A stretch of DNA of 64,000 nucleotides from Paenibacillus sp. MMS18-CY102 (GCF_009789195.1 NZ_WSTC01000005.1:1-64000); one strand, 5' to 3'; shown: positions 1-7,510, counted from the first letter of the stretch. Notes: a model not told the origin generated them from the letters alone. Numbers and translations are program-made.

Positions 1-1465
1 CTTTGCCTTCCTTCGTGGACATTTCAATTTGATTGGCGACCATCATAATAGATTCAGAGACCATTTCAATTTGTTTGCTCGCTTGCAGCATAATTTTTTT
101 CTCGCAATTCAGAATAATGGTGCCTTCGCTTGTGAGTGTGATGGTTGCCCCACCAGTTGCTCCTGTAATTGTGATTTTATCTTCCTCGAAAGTAATCTTC
201 TGCCCTGTCGGAGTAAGCAAAAACTTCGTGTTTGGATTAGCCATCAGGTCGTCTTTTAAATCTTTGTCATAATTGATAATAGGCTGTAACTGTTCTTGTT
301 GAACGACCGTTGTCTTGCTATTCTGTCCATGCCCTCCCGAGCTGCTTGCCAAAGCCTCGTTAGGCAGTTTTTTCCGTACCGAACTAAGCGCGATCCCTTC
401 TGCTTCCTTCGCATTCGGAAAATAGATGCGGACACTGTCCCCTTTCTCTGGCATACAGTACCAGCCGGTCTGGTCGTCTGATGCATACATCGTTGAATAG
501 GGGAAAAGAATAGCTTTCGCTAGACTCCAGTCTTGATCAAATTCAAGCTGTACTTTGACCTCGTCTCGGACGACCTCCATTACTTTCCCAGAAATCGATG
601 CTCCAATTAACGCAGAATTGTATCTTTTTCTTCTATAAGCAGCCTTGGCATTGCAGAGCGTATATTGATGTGTTAGCAGGCCTTGCTTCATTTCAGTAAG
701 CACTTCAAAAACATGAAGCTTTTGGCCTTTAAAGGTGACTTTGTCGCCTAACTCAAGCACCCGGTCATTCGACTTCACTTCATAACATATAAAATCTTGT
801 TCGCTAAGCCCACTCTTCTCATTTGCCGTTTCTTTCTGGTAAGCGAGCATGTCCTTATACATCCGGTAATGCGTAGCCTCAAGCTTGCCTGCATCACAAT
901 GGTCAGGAATGCCCAAATACACACGAACGCTATCCTCTGTTGTCACAGGAACGAGTACGGTGTGGTAGTGAGAAGCAAGACGCTTCAGAAACTGCCAGTC
1001 TGTCTCTTGATATTGCAGGATATAGGAGTCTAGCCGCTTGTTCTCATCGAACGTATTGAATACTGCTCCTTTAGAATAGCTGTCACTAATATTCTGCATT
1101 AAATCGGGGATAGGCAGAGACTTGTTCTGAAAGGAATGTGTTTCATGCTTGAGGTCCATTGCGTGTGTATGGGAGATCGCTTCTACTTCCAGCCAACTGA
1201 CTTGATTCTCGACTCTCACATGAAACCGAAGGATGTCGCCATGAAACAACCGCTGTTGCTTTCTGTTGTTATCTTTATATACAAGCTCAATATGCGTTTG
1301 CTCATCGGCCAAACGTGCGTAATCATTTTCATTTGCTTCTGGGAGGATTCCAGTAACTAATAATCTGGCATGATCATTCACTTTTTTCGTTAGCTTTACA
1401 TGGTGCAAACTAACATTAAACGGTAGAACCCTCAATTGGTCATAGCTAACTGCCGATATTGCCAT
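1..1465 (-). CDS. VgrG/Pvc8-like contractile injection spike protein (partial, 3' end outside window)
   Basis: The minus strand has one open frame of 488 codons with no stop before the window edge, so the C-terminus is missing. The start ATG at 1465 has GGAG eight bases upstream. About residues 1-290 resemble the phage gpD/VgrG base: beta-rich, with FHGDIL, the late-control-D-like DSYILQYQETDWQFLKRLASHY and a later DRVLELGDKVTFKGQ. A gp5-like OB segment follows (LIGASISGKVMEV, ETGWYCMPEKGDSV-like region). The last ~80 residues show repeating short strands (TGQKITFEEDKITIT, GATITLTSEGTIILNCEKK), as in the DUF2345-like spike shaft. Such proteins form the tip of contractile tails or extracellular injection systems and carry effectors. 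Neighbours on its 3' side are outside the window. The family call is from recognised motifs, not a search. Confidence 0.75.
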   Translation of the reverse strand, partial: MAISAVSYDQLRVLPFNVSLHHVKLTKKVNDHARLLVTGILPEANENDYARLADEQTHIELVYKDNNRKQQRLFHGDILRFHVRVENQVSWLEVEAISHTHAMDLKHETHSFQNKSLPIPDLMQNISDSYSKGAVFNTFDENKRLDSYILQYQETDWQFLKRLASHYHTVLVPVTTEDSVRVYLGIPDHCDAGKLEATHYRMYKDMLAYQKETANEKSGLSEQDFICYEVKSNDRVLELGDKVTFKGQKLHVFEVLTEMKQGLLTHQYTLCNAKAAYRRKRYNSALIGASISGKVMEVVRDEVKVQLEFDQDWSLAKAILFPYSTMYASDDQTGWYCMPEKGDSVRIYFPNAKEAEGIALSSVRKKLPNEALASSSGGHGQNSKTTVVQQEQLQPIINYDKDLKDDLMANPNTKFLLTPTGQKITFEEDKITITGATGGATITLTSEGTIILNCEKKIMLQASKQIEMVSESIMMVANQIEMSTKEGK

Positions 1466-2004
1466 TTCGCCATCTCCTTCATTCACGAAAAATTCAGCCA
1501 CGTGCTTGGCATGCTCGCCCAATCGCTGCTCAATACGCATATCTCCATTCTCTGCACTCCAAAAAGCGCGGCAATGCGTATGAGTGCATGCAGCGTTTCC
1601 ATGTTCGTACTCTGTTTCACTTGCACCAATCGATGAAAAGTTATGTGTAAGACAACACCATTAAACCCATATCAAAAATAATTATCCAGAATTAGGAGCA
1701 AGACTACCAACTATATCGGATTTGGACTCAAAAATTTCACCCAATTTTACAAAAAGAGAAGCCGATTGGTTTTCTCACTCTGCCTCCTCTTGCCAATACA
1801 CACACATCCACTAACTTGTGATTTAAAATCACAAACCAAAAGCACGAAACAATAACGAAACAGAACACTCGTTCCAATTGTATGCCTCTTAAACACACTG
1901 TAAAATCAGATATAAATAAATAAAGACACTTACGAAAATTCCGAGTTTAAAGTTTCGTGTGTTTTAAATTCACTTAATCGCTTTAAAAGAAAGGATCGAA
2001 TGCA
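1466..2004. other. Intergenic region with XRE-gene control elements
   Basis: No convincing gene is seen in this 539-base gap. The VgrG-like frame stays open upstream of its ATG and includes an ATG 26 codons earlier, but that one lacks a ribosome binding site. The right half is AT-rich and holds a 19-bp palindrome at 1816-1834 and four ACGAAAC-like half sites at 1844-1850, 1855-1861, 1932-1938 and 1952-1958 (the last inverted). Confidence 0.5.
1816..1958 (+). promoter_or_regulatory. Likely operator/promoter region of the XRE regulator
   Basis: The palindrome TTGTGATTT-A-AAATCACAA lies at 1816-1834. Two direct ACGAAAC copies lie exactly 11 bp apart (1844 and 1855), about one helical turn. An inverted pair ACGAAAA...GTTTCGT spans 1932-1958, just before the gene. 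Between them is a weak promoter-like pair: TTGTAT at 1878, a 17-base spacer and TAAAAT at 1901. The layout suggests autoregulation by the downstream XRE protein, but which repeat it binds is inference. Confidence 0.35.
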
Positions 2005-2370
2005 ATGACATTTGGCGAGCGCCTTAAAGAGCTTCGTGAACAACGCAATATGACCCAACACGACGTAGCGATAGCCGTTAGTAAAAAAAGAGCAGATATA
2101 GCCGGTTATGAAACAAAAGGCACTTCACCAAATCTTGAGACACTTAGGAATTTAGCAGATTTATTTAAAGTTTCGATCGACTATTTGATTGGCCGTACGA
2201 ATGACCCTTATCAGACTTTCATTAAAGAAGATGACATGCGGCCTGTACAAATACATGTCATAGATCGTATAAAAGAACTAATTAGAAATGATTTATCCGA
2301 TATCGACTTAGCGTATGCAATTGATTTCATTGAGTTTTTGAACGCGAGAAACATTGCACGAAAAAAATAA
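2005..2370 (+). CDS. XRE-family helix-turn-helix transcriptional regulator
   Basis: This 121-residue protein has an N-terminal Cro/CI-type HTH at about residues 6-60: FGERLKELREQRNMTQHDVA, then SKKRADIAGYETKG and TLRNLADLFKVSIDYLIG. A helical C-terminal tail follows, probably for dimerisation. The start ATG has AGAAAGGA upstream. Proteins of this architecture (SinR/ImmR-like) usually repress their own promoter and nearby accessory genes; the repeated half sites just upstream fit that. The next gene in the same direction may encode a degenerate ImmA-like partner. Target genes are unknown; the divergent VgrG-like gene and the agr-like module are candidates. Confidence 0.85.
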   Translation: MTFGERLKELREQRNMTQHDVAIAVSKKRADIAGYETKGTSPNLETLRNLADLFKVSIDYLIGRTNDPYQTFIKEDDMRPVQIHVIDRIKELIRNDLSDIDLAYAIDFIEFLNARNIARKK

Positions 2371-2615
2371 TTAACACTTTCGACAAGAAACGACATAGTT
2401 TTCGTTTTGCCAATGATACAATCTCATATACAAAAACATCCATTTACACGCGACAAATAGACCACAAGGTACCCAATGGCCTATTCCTTACATATGAACT
2501 ATCTTGTTTGAACATCATCGATTCATTGCTTCTAGAGGAGTTGTTGCCAACAAATTAGTACACAAGCATTAAAACCGATTATTTCAGGAAATATCAAAGC
2601 ATTGGGAGGCCTAAT

Positions 2616-2939
2616 ATGATGAACGAATCACCTTATGAAACAGCCAGAAAACTTGGAATAACAATAGACTATTGTCTGTTGGGCAAAAGAATCGTAGGGA
2701 TTTACGCTGATCTTAATGGTTACCAGATTGTACTCAATTCCATGATGGATAACGATCGGCAGGAGGACACGGTGCACCTTCTGATCAAGCACCACAACTC
2801 TGATCTAAGAGGCGTGGAGAAGATCGTGTACCGAGATAAATTAGCTTTCGGGTTCAATTTGCTTAAAGGAATCGATCAAATTAATAAAACATTCCTGAAT
2901 TCGCTGCCAATGCTAACGTTTAGAAACGATAAGGCGTAA
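2616..2939 (+). CDS. Small protein, possibly a degenerate ImmA/IrrE-like partner of the XRE regulator
   Basis: This 107-residue soluble protein has a strong GGAGG ribosome binding site eight bases before ATG 2616. Residues 10-60 (LGITIDYCLLGKRIVGIYADLNGYQIVLNS, then DTVHLLIKHH) resemble the start of M78 (ImmA/IrrE) peptidases, where a G-Y/L-Y...IxINS strand precedes the zinc-binding HExxH helix. Here HExxH is absent: the corresponding stretch reads VHLLIKHH, so no M78 catalysis is expected. Its place 3' of an XRE gene matches ImmR-ImmA pairs. The resemblance is weak and the function is unknown. A bidirectional terminator follows directly. Confidence 0.6.
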   Translation: MMNESPYETARKLGITIDYCLLGKRIVGIYADLNGYQIVLNSMMDNDRQEDTVHLLIKHHNSDLRGVEKIVYRDKLAFGFNLLKGIDQINKTFLNSLPMLTFRNDKA

Positions 2940-2940
2940 A

Positions 2941-2978
2941 AAAAAGCCCAGATCATTTAAATGATCTGGGCTTTTTTT
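2941..2978. terminator. Bidirectional intrinsic terminator
   Basis: A perfect 14-bp stem (AGCCCAGATCATTT and its complement, 2945-2958 with 2959-2972) is flanked by A- and T-runs on both sides. It sits between the convergent ImmA-like gene and the agrD-like gene and can end both transcripts. The agrD stop codon lies inside its T-run. Confidence 0.9.
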
Positions 2979-3102
2979 AACGTTGGAATAGCTCTTCTGG
3001 GGCTTCTGACCGATGGCAAATAAAAATACAATTCGTCTTTACCAACTTCTTTGCGACCGATGTAAGAACTTTATTAGCGAGTTTAGCAGCCATTACACGC
3101 AT
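2977..3102 (-). CDS. agrD: AgrD-like cyclic lactone autoinducer precursor
   Basis: This 41-residue ORF is preceded by GGGGAGG seven bases before ATG 3102. It has the three parts of AgrD. First is a basic amphipathic leader (MRVMAAKLANKVLTSVAKKL). Next is a core with cysteine 25 (VKTNCIFIC). Last is an acidic C-terminal tail with the conserved P-E-E-L (HRSEAPEELFQR). In the S. aureus family AgrB cuts four residues after the cysteine and closes a five-residue thiolactone; here that gives a ring C-I-F-I-C, whose last residue is also a cysteine. It lies 20 bases after agrB in the same direction. Family assignment is strong; the exact mature peptide is inferred. Confidence 0.88.
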   Translation of the reverse strand: MRVMAAKLANKVLTSVAKKLVKTNCIFICHRSEAPEELFQR

Positions 3103-3122
3103 TGCATTACCTCCCCTTCTTC

Positions 3123-3665
3123 TTACAGTTTGTACTTATCGAGCAGTTTTTGGGCTACCGGCAAAGTAGTAAGCGCTTGAATAAAGAAAACAAGAGACAG
3201 CACAGACATTTGAAAATAAAAGTTTAATCCAACAATTACTGCAACAATCATTTTTAAATATTTGTATTCATGTTGCTTTAGATTACTTCTTGGTACATTT
3301 GCTGGAGCCGTTATTACCAAAATAATTAAAGCAGTTGCGTTCATAACAACACCAGTATACCAAAAATCTATATTATTATATATACAAATTAATACAAGTA
3401 AGCTAGAAATAATATTGCATACATTCACTGATTTAAAATGTAATCCACCACTAAAATAACGCAAAAGAGGAAATGCAACAACTGCTATAAGCCCAGTAAC
3501 AAAATCACCAGTAATTATACTAATTATGAGTACAATAAGCATGTAGATAGCCAAATTTATTAGATTATCCAATGCATACTTCAAGACCGCTACAGAAGAA
3601 GATTCTGGATCATTCGTTTTTATAGATGTAACAATTTTATTTGAGATCGACTCTGATAGTTTTAT
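3123..3665 (-). CDS. agrB: AgrB-like pheromone-processing membrane peptidase (non-standard start)
   Basis: AgrB cuts the C-terminal tail from AgrD and forms the thiolactone. The protein has several membrane helices and the AgrB signature SGGLHFKSVNVC, with histidine and cysteine seven residues apart as in the S. aureus catalytic pair. The first ordinary start is TTG 3584, which gives 153 residues and loses the usual N-terminal helix. The frame continues upstream as KLSESISNKIVTSIKTNDPE with no ATG, GTG or TTG before the stop. Starting at ATA 3665, which overlaps the previous stop, gives 180 residues and puts the catalytic pair at H76/C83, almost the S. aureus positions. AAAGGA lies 10 bases upstream of that ATA. 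Confidence 0.85.
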   Translation of the reverse strand: MKLSESISNKIVTSIKTNDPESSSVAVLKYALDNLINLAIYMLIVLIISIITGDFVTGLIAVVAFPLLRYFSGGLHFKSVNVCNIISSLLVLICIYNNIDFWYTGVVMNATALIILVITAPANVPRSNLKQHEYKYLKMIVAVIVGLNFYFQMSVLSLVFFIQALTTLPVAQKLLDKYKL

Positions 3666-4363
3666 TTATGAACATTCCTTTCTTGATTTCCATATCGATC
3701 AACTAATGATAATTTATTTTGAATGTAAGCATAACAGATGCTTGCTATAAACAATATCCCGACCATTATAATAATGTACATATTTAATGTATTAATGACG
3801 GAGGGCTGTGATAAAAAAGTCATAACGATCATAGCCACTATCATCATTGCTCCCCATAAATAGTTAGCATTAGATATATTGTTTCTGCTAGAAAACCTCC
3901 GTTTAACAAATGAGAATCCAATATTAAACTTTTGCAAACCAAACGCTGCCATCAAATATAAAATGGTAGTAATGACATGTAAAATTATATAAACTTTCAA
4001 ATCATTAATCATTTGATCAACTGTTACATTTAGTAATTGTGCCCCTAATGAAACTATAGCATCAATTAATCCTGAGCAAATAAATCCTGTTGCTGCTACA
4101 ATAACAGCATACAATATAGGATATCTTCTTAGAATCATTAGTAAAATAACGAAGGAAACAACTTGATAAAAGAAAACAAGCGGAGAACCGAGAATAAATT
4201 TAAAATAAAAATTCACAAACCCTAATATCAACGCGAATATAGTAATTTGTTTGTCATTTGCCTTGATTGGGATTTTAAACATTGTGAACATCAATATGGT
4301 TGTTGAACAACAAAAAATTAATGCAAGTGCTAATTTGATTATTAGTTCAAACATCCCATTCAC
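3662..4363 (-). CDS. Seven-helix membrane protein resembling an AgrC sensor domain without kinase
   Basis: This 233-residue protein is almost entirely membrane helices. About seven are visible, near residues 5-30, 40-60, 63-80, 82-110, 124-148, 168-190 and 193-215, followed by a 15-residue polar tail (YGNQERNVHK). Position (directly before agrB) and topology match the sensor half of AgrC histidine kinases, but there is no dimerisation/H-box or ATPase domain, and no response regulator nearby. It overlaps the upstream HTH gene by 4 bases and the inferred agrB start by 4, so the three are probably translationally coupled. It may bind the mature peptide; that is inference. An immunity or export role is also possible. 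Confidence 0.65.
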   Translation of the reverse strand: MNGMFELIIKLALALIFCCSTTILMFTMFKIPIKANDKQITIFALILGFVNFYFKFILGSPLVFFYQVVSFVILLMILRRYPILYAVIVAATGFICSGLIDAIVSLGAQLLNVTVDQMINDLKVYIILHVITTILYLMAAFGLQKFNIGFSFVKRRFSSRNNISNANYLWGAMMIVAMIVMTFLSQPSVINTLNMYIIIMVGILFIASICYAYIQNKLSLVDRYGNQERNVHK

Positions 4364-4560
4364 ACATCCTTATTATGTTTCGTTGGGTTCGCCTGATCCT
4401 TAAGTATGATCCATGTTTTCCCGATCTGTTTAGCAGTACACCTTCCCTCTCTACAGAGCCGCTTTACATGGTCTTGCGATATATTCCAAAGCTTCGCAGC
4501 ATCATCCGTTCCTATTATTAAGTCAAGTGGGTCACACTTTCGATTCAAAATGTTCAACAC
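4360..4560 (-). CDS. Small HTH_17 (MerR/excisionase-like) DNA-binding protein
   Basis: This 66-residue protein is essentially one winged-helix domain. DLIIGTDDAAKLWNISQDHV is helix-turn-helix, and VKRLCREGRCTAKQIGKTWII is the second helix and wing typical of HTH_17/excisionase proteins. Start choice is open: GTG 4560 lies too close to the AAAGGGG, and TTG 4557 or 4548 are alternatives that leave the domain intact. It is first in the agr-like operon and the likely reader of the two GCCCG-palindromes upstream. How a peptide signal would reach it is not visible, as it has no sensory domain. Confidence 0.75.
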   Translation of the reverse strand: MLNILNRKCDPLDLIIGTDDAAKLWNISQDHVKRLCREGRCTAKQIGKTWIILKDQANPTKHNKDV

Positions 4561-4563
4561 CCC

Positions 4564-4625
4564 TTTCGCCCGTTATCGGGCACACATATTATTCCAATAT
4601 TATCATGCCCGATATCGGGCGTCAA
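4564..4625. promoter_or_regulatory. Divergent promoter pair with two palindromic operators
   Basis: Two 14-bp inverted repeats, GCCCGTTATCGGGC (4568-4581) and GCCCGATATCGGGC (4607-4620), flank the intergenic centre. Each lies in the spacer of a plausible sigma-A promoter. On the minus strand TTGACG (4625-4620), 17 bases, TAATAT (4602-4597) drives the agr-like operon. On the plus strand TTTCGC (4564-4569), 17 bases, TATTAT (4587-4592) drives the CPBP gene. A protein bound at either palindrome would cover its promoter, so joint repression or switching is likely. The -35 on the plus side is weak. Confidence 0.65.
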
Positions 4626-4644
4626 TTACAGGAGAGTGTCAAAC

Positions 4645-5304
4645 ATGGGACTATATGTTATTCTAATTGTACTTTTTATCCTACCTGCTTATAACTACTA
4701 TAGAACGAGAAAACAGCAAGCAGGTGCCGCTAGTAAAGAATCGGGATACGTTTTCATACATCTGATTAACTGGTCTATTGTCATCTTGATCCTAATCGAC
4801 AATCCACTAGGAGAACTATACCGGTCCAATACGCCAGTTACTTTCGGTGCATTATGGGACATTGCAATTTGGTGCCTCATCGCTTATTTAATCCTGACCA
4901 CCATCCTTCCATTAGCACTCATGCCTTATCATCAGCAGTTCAAAGATATGGTCAGAAGCAATTACGACGATCGGCTGTATCCCATCTCAACAAGCGAGCA
5001 GATTCAATTTGGGTTTGTCACCGTTACGGTTGGCATTTGCGAGGAAATTATTTATCGAGGGTTTATGTATCAATATTTGATCAATCAAACAGGGCTGACG
5101 CCAACACTGTCGTACCTCATCGCTTCCCTGCTCTTCGGCATTGGCCACTTCATGCAGGGGCTGCGCGGCATATCGAACTCGATCATGTTTGGCCTGATCA
5201 TGGGCTATTTGTACATGGCCTCAGGATCGTTATTACTGCCGATCATAATCCATATTGCCTATAACCTTCGTTCCATCTATATTGCACGCGTGCTACAGCG
5301 GTAA
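4645..5304 (+). CDS. CPBP-family intramembrane metalloprotease
   Basis: The protein is membrane-embedded with the family's motifs: CEEIIYRG (EExxxR, about residue 133), FGIGH, and the late IIIHIAYNL carrying the third metal ligand. CPBP proteins (CAAX protease/bacteriocin-processing, Abi) cut or process membrane-bound substrates; in lactic acid bacteria several accompany peptide pheromone or bacteriocin loci as immunity or processing factors. ATG 4645 is preferred over GTG 4636 because GGAGAG ends at 4636. It is divergent from the agr-like operon and shares its operator region, so a linked role, for example in handling the peptide, is plausible but unproven. Confidence 0.88.
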   Translation: MGLYVILIVLFILPAYNYYRTRKQQAGAASKESGYVFIHLINWSIVILILIDNPLGELYRSNTPVTFGALWDIAIWCLIAYLILTTILPLALMPYHQQFKDMVRSNYDDRLYPISTSEQIQFGFVTVTVGICEEIIYRGFMYQYLINQTGLTPTLSYLIASLLFGIGHFMQGLRGISNSIMFGLIMGYLYMASGSLLLPIIIHIAYNLRSIYIARVLQR

Positions 5305-5365
5305 GTAAGCAGAAACCCGGTCATACACCCTAATCACGGCATACGATAAACCCGGAGGGATCACT

Positions 5366-5704
5366 ATGCCCAATTATCGGATTATCGTCGATTTGTCGGA
5401 CAGACAGCTTTACCTGCTCGATGGCGATATCGTAGTCAATGCTTACCCCGTTGGCATTGGCAAAATGTTAACCCGTACACCTACCGGTGAGTTTCGTATC
5501 ATTAATAAGCAAAGCAATCCCGGCGGGCCGTTCGGCGCCTTCTGGATGGGGCTTTCCAAGCCCCACTATGGCATTCACGGCACCGATAACCCCGCTTCAA
5601 TCGGCAAAGTCGTATCCCATGGCTGTATCCGCATGTATAATAAGGACGTGCTGGCACTCTCCACACTCGTTGGCGTCGGCACACGCGTAACGATACGCAA
5701 TTAA
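5366..5704 (+). CDS. L,D-transpeptidase (YkuD domain)
   Basis: A 112-residue YkuD catalytic domain fills the protein. The active-site block is seen late (HGTDNP about residue 71, then SHGCIRM with the catalytic cysteine about residue 92). YkuD enzymes make 3-3 cross-links in, or attach proteins to, peptidoglycan. There is no signal peptide or LysM domain in this frame, unlike B. subtilis YkuD, so how it reaches the wall is unclear. GGAGG lies eight bases before ATG. The gene lies 61 bases after the CPBP gene in the same direction. Confidence 0.92.
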   Translation: MPNYRIIVDLSDRQLYLLDGDIVVNAYPVGIGKMLTRTPTGEFRIINKQSNPGGPFGAFWMGLSKPHYGIHGTDNPASIGKVVSHGCIRMYNKDVLALSTLVGVGTRVTIRN

Positions 5705-5775
5705 CCACCTGCAAGAAGAGCATCCCTGCTCCAAATTTCCTTTCACGATATTCACCATTTTAAGGAGCAACCGTC

Positions 5776-6432
5776 ATGAGCAACTTCATCCCATTCGGAC
5801 AAGGATTTATGTTTTCATTATCGTTATGTTTTGATCTCGGGATTGTGAATGTCGCTATTATCAAGGTCGGCGTAGAGCAAGGCTTTCGCAAATCGTTCAT
5901 GGTCGGATTTGGTTCCTGCTTCGGCGACTTAATCTATCTGACGCTGGCCCTGCTAGGCGTTAGCTTCCTATTCGAGTACCCATTCATTCGATGGCCGCTC
6001 TGGACGGTAGGCACGATATATTTAGTATGGTTAGCGATTCAGATGGCGCGTGATGCCTATCGGCCTAAACCGGGAACAGCTCCTGCCGATCAACAAGCCC
6101 CCTCCCAATCTAGAAAAAGCCTAAAACAGCATTGGCTAACCGGCATCCTGCTTGCCCTCTCATCCCCTACGACGATCATGTGGTTCGCGCTCATCGCTGG
6201 ACCGATTGTTGGCGGGATGAAATTCACGTTCGGTTATGGGCTAGAATGGTTTATAGCCGGCTTCTTCTTCGCTGGACTAGCCTGGTCGGCTACAATTGCG
6301 CGATTAAGCGCTTGGTCAGGCGCTGCATTTGGACAAACCTTCGTTCGCATTATCTCTGCTAGCGCAGCCGTGCTGCTGCTCTATTTTGCATGGCATATAT
6401 TTACGAATGGCTTACAGGATCTGATTGGCTAA
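5776..6432 (+). CDS. LysE-family amino-acid/metabolite exporter
   Basis: The 218-residue membrane protein has the six-helix pattern of LysE/RhtB exporters. It opens with GQGFMFSLSLCFDLGIVNVAII, which corresponds to the usual P-G-P loop, here replaced by F-D-L-G. A cytosolic loop around residues 95-118 is polar and variable. The C-terminal half carries SSPTTIMWFALIAGP, typical of the second repeat. AAGGAG precedes ATG 5776 by eight bases. The substrate cannot be predicted; the family exports basic or neutral amino acids and related compounds. Confidence 0.85.
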   Translation: MSNFIPFGQGFMFSLSLCFDLGIVNVAIIKVGVEQGFRKSFMVGFGSCFGDLIYLTLALLGVSFLFEYPFIRWPLWTVGTIYLVWLAIQMARDAYRPKPGTAPADQQAPSQSRKSLKQHWLTGILLALSSPTTIMWFALIAGPIVGGMKFTFGYGLEWFIAGFFFAGLAWSATIARLSAWSGAAFGQTFVRIISASAAVLLLYFAWHIFTNGLQDLIG

Positions 6433-6518
6433 TCCAAATCTCCGCCGCTTGGCTGCAACCTTATCGCGATTATGCCGTCTATGACAATAGATTCCTATCC
6501 AAGAAAGGATGATGGCTA

Positions 6519-7490
6519 ATGAAACGAATGGCCTTGCTTACGCTGCTCCTACTGGCCGGCCTGTTGGCATTCGGACAGTCCGTTTTTGCGTTCTCTGATA
6601 CGAAAGGCGATCCTAACGAGGGCAAAATCGATTCCCTGCAGGAACAAGGGATTATCGCTGGGCATGGCGGCAAGTACCGTCCCGGCAGTACGCTGACTTA
6701 TGCAGAAGGTGTAGCCATGCTTGTCAAAGGTTTCGGGCTTAACATCGATAACATCCGGTTTGTCAAAGAACCTAAGGCTAGCGACCACTTCCCGAACGTG
6801 AAAGACGATAAGTGGTACTCCTCTGCATTCATCATTGCGGAATACACAGGGCTAGACATTCCCCAGGATGTGAAGCCGAGCGCTCCAATGACGAGAGAAC
6901 AATTCGCACACCATTTGTTCAAAGCGATGACGCATGGGCATGACTTTGCTTTCATCGATATTTACAACATGATCAAGGACGAGAAGGACATTAACCCCGC
7001 ATACATGGACAGTATCCAAAAGCTGCTCATCACGCATATCGTCTCGCTGGACAGCAGCCAGAAGTTTTACCCAACGAAGCAGATCAAACGCGGCGACGCC
7101 GCAGCATGGCTGCATGATGGCATCGCATTCGTGAAGGACCAATCGCAGCCTACGACGGGCGGCGGAAACGTTCCGGCCTTCTTTTACGACGCGAAACTAA
7201 GCATAGCTCCTGTTACGAAGGCAGTAAATGAGGTAACGATCACGGCTGATGTGCCGAACCCGGGCTATGGCGTACGCGTTCAGTCCATCACCTTCGAAGG
7301 CGACCAGGCGATTATCTCGATAATATCGATCCCACCCGACCCCGATCGCGTCTACCCCCAAGTCATTACGACGGTGACGGTGAAAACGTACGTTTCCTCC
7401 GATTACAGGCCGACGCTTCAAGTTGCTGGCGGAAACGATCCAGCGGCCAGTTCCAGCGGGAGCGTTGGTTCATCAGCTAAAGCAAGCTAA
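6519..7490 (+). CDS. Secreted protein with SLH domains and PrcB-like C-terminal domain
   Basis: A signal peptide (MKRMALLTLLLLAGLLAFG, cut near QSVFA) leads the 323-residue protein. Residues 24-75 (KIDSLQEQGIIAGHGGKYRP) and about 88-140 (HFPNVKDDKWYSSAFIIAE, MTREQFAHHL) are S-layer homology units, with a less clear third near 165-210. Such domains bind wall polymers in Bacillota. Residues 225-305 (VTITADVPNPGYGVRVQSI, then QVITTVTVKTYV) resemble the PrcB C-terminal domain, which occurs in secreted protease-associated proteins. The tail is Ser/Gly-rich. It is probably a cell-surface protein of unknown substrate. A strong terminator follows. Confidence 0.8.
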   Translation: MKRMALLTLLLLAGLLAFGQSVFAFSDTKGDPNEGKIDSLQEQGIIAGHGGKYRPGSTLTYAEGVAMLVKGFGLNIDNIRFVKEPKASDHFPNVKDDKWYSSAFIIAEYTGLDIPQDVKPSAPMTREQFAHHLFKAMTHGHDFAFIDIYNMIKDEKDINPAYMDSIQKLLITHIVSLDSSQKFYPTKQIKRGDAAAWLHDGIAFVKDQSQPTTGGGNVPAFFYDAKLSIAPVTKAVNEVTITADVPNPGYGVRVQSITFEGDQAIISIISIPPDPDRVYPQVITTVTVKTYVSSDYRPTLQVAGGNDPAASSSGSVGSSAKAS

Positions 7491-7510
7491 GCAGCTACAA
7501 GCCATATGCC

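Noticed and set aside
1466-1650. 39-codon minus-strand frame (MET...NFS) just upstream of the VgrG-like gene
   Set aside because: No ribosome binding site and no resemblance to a family.
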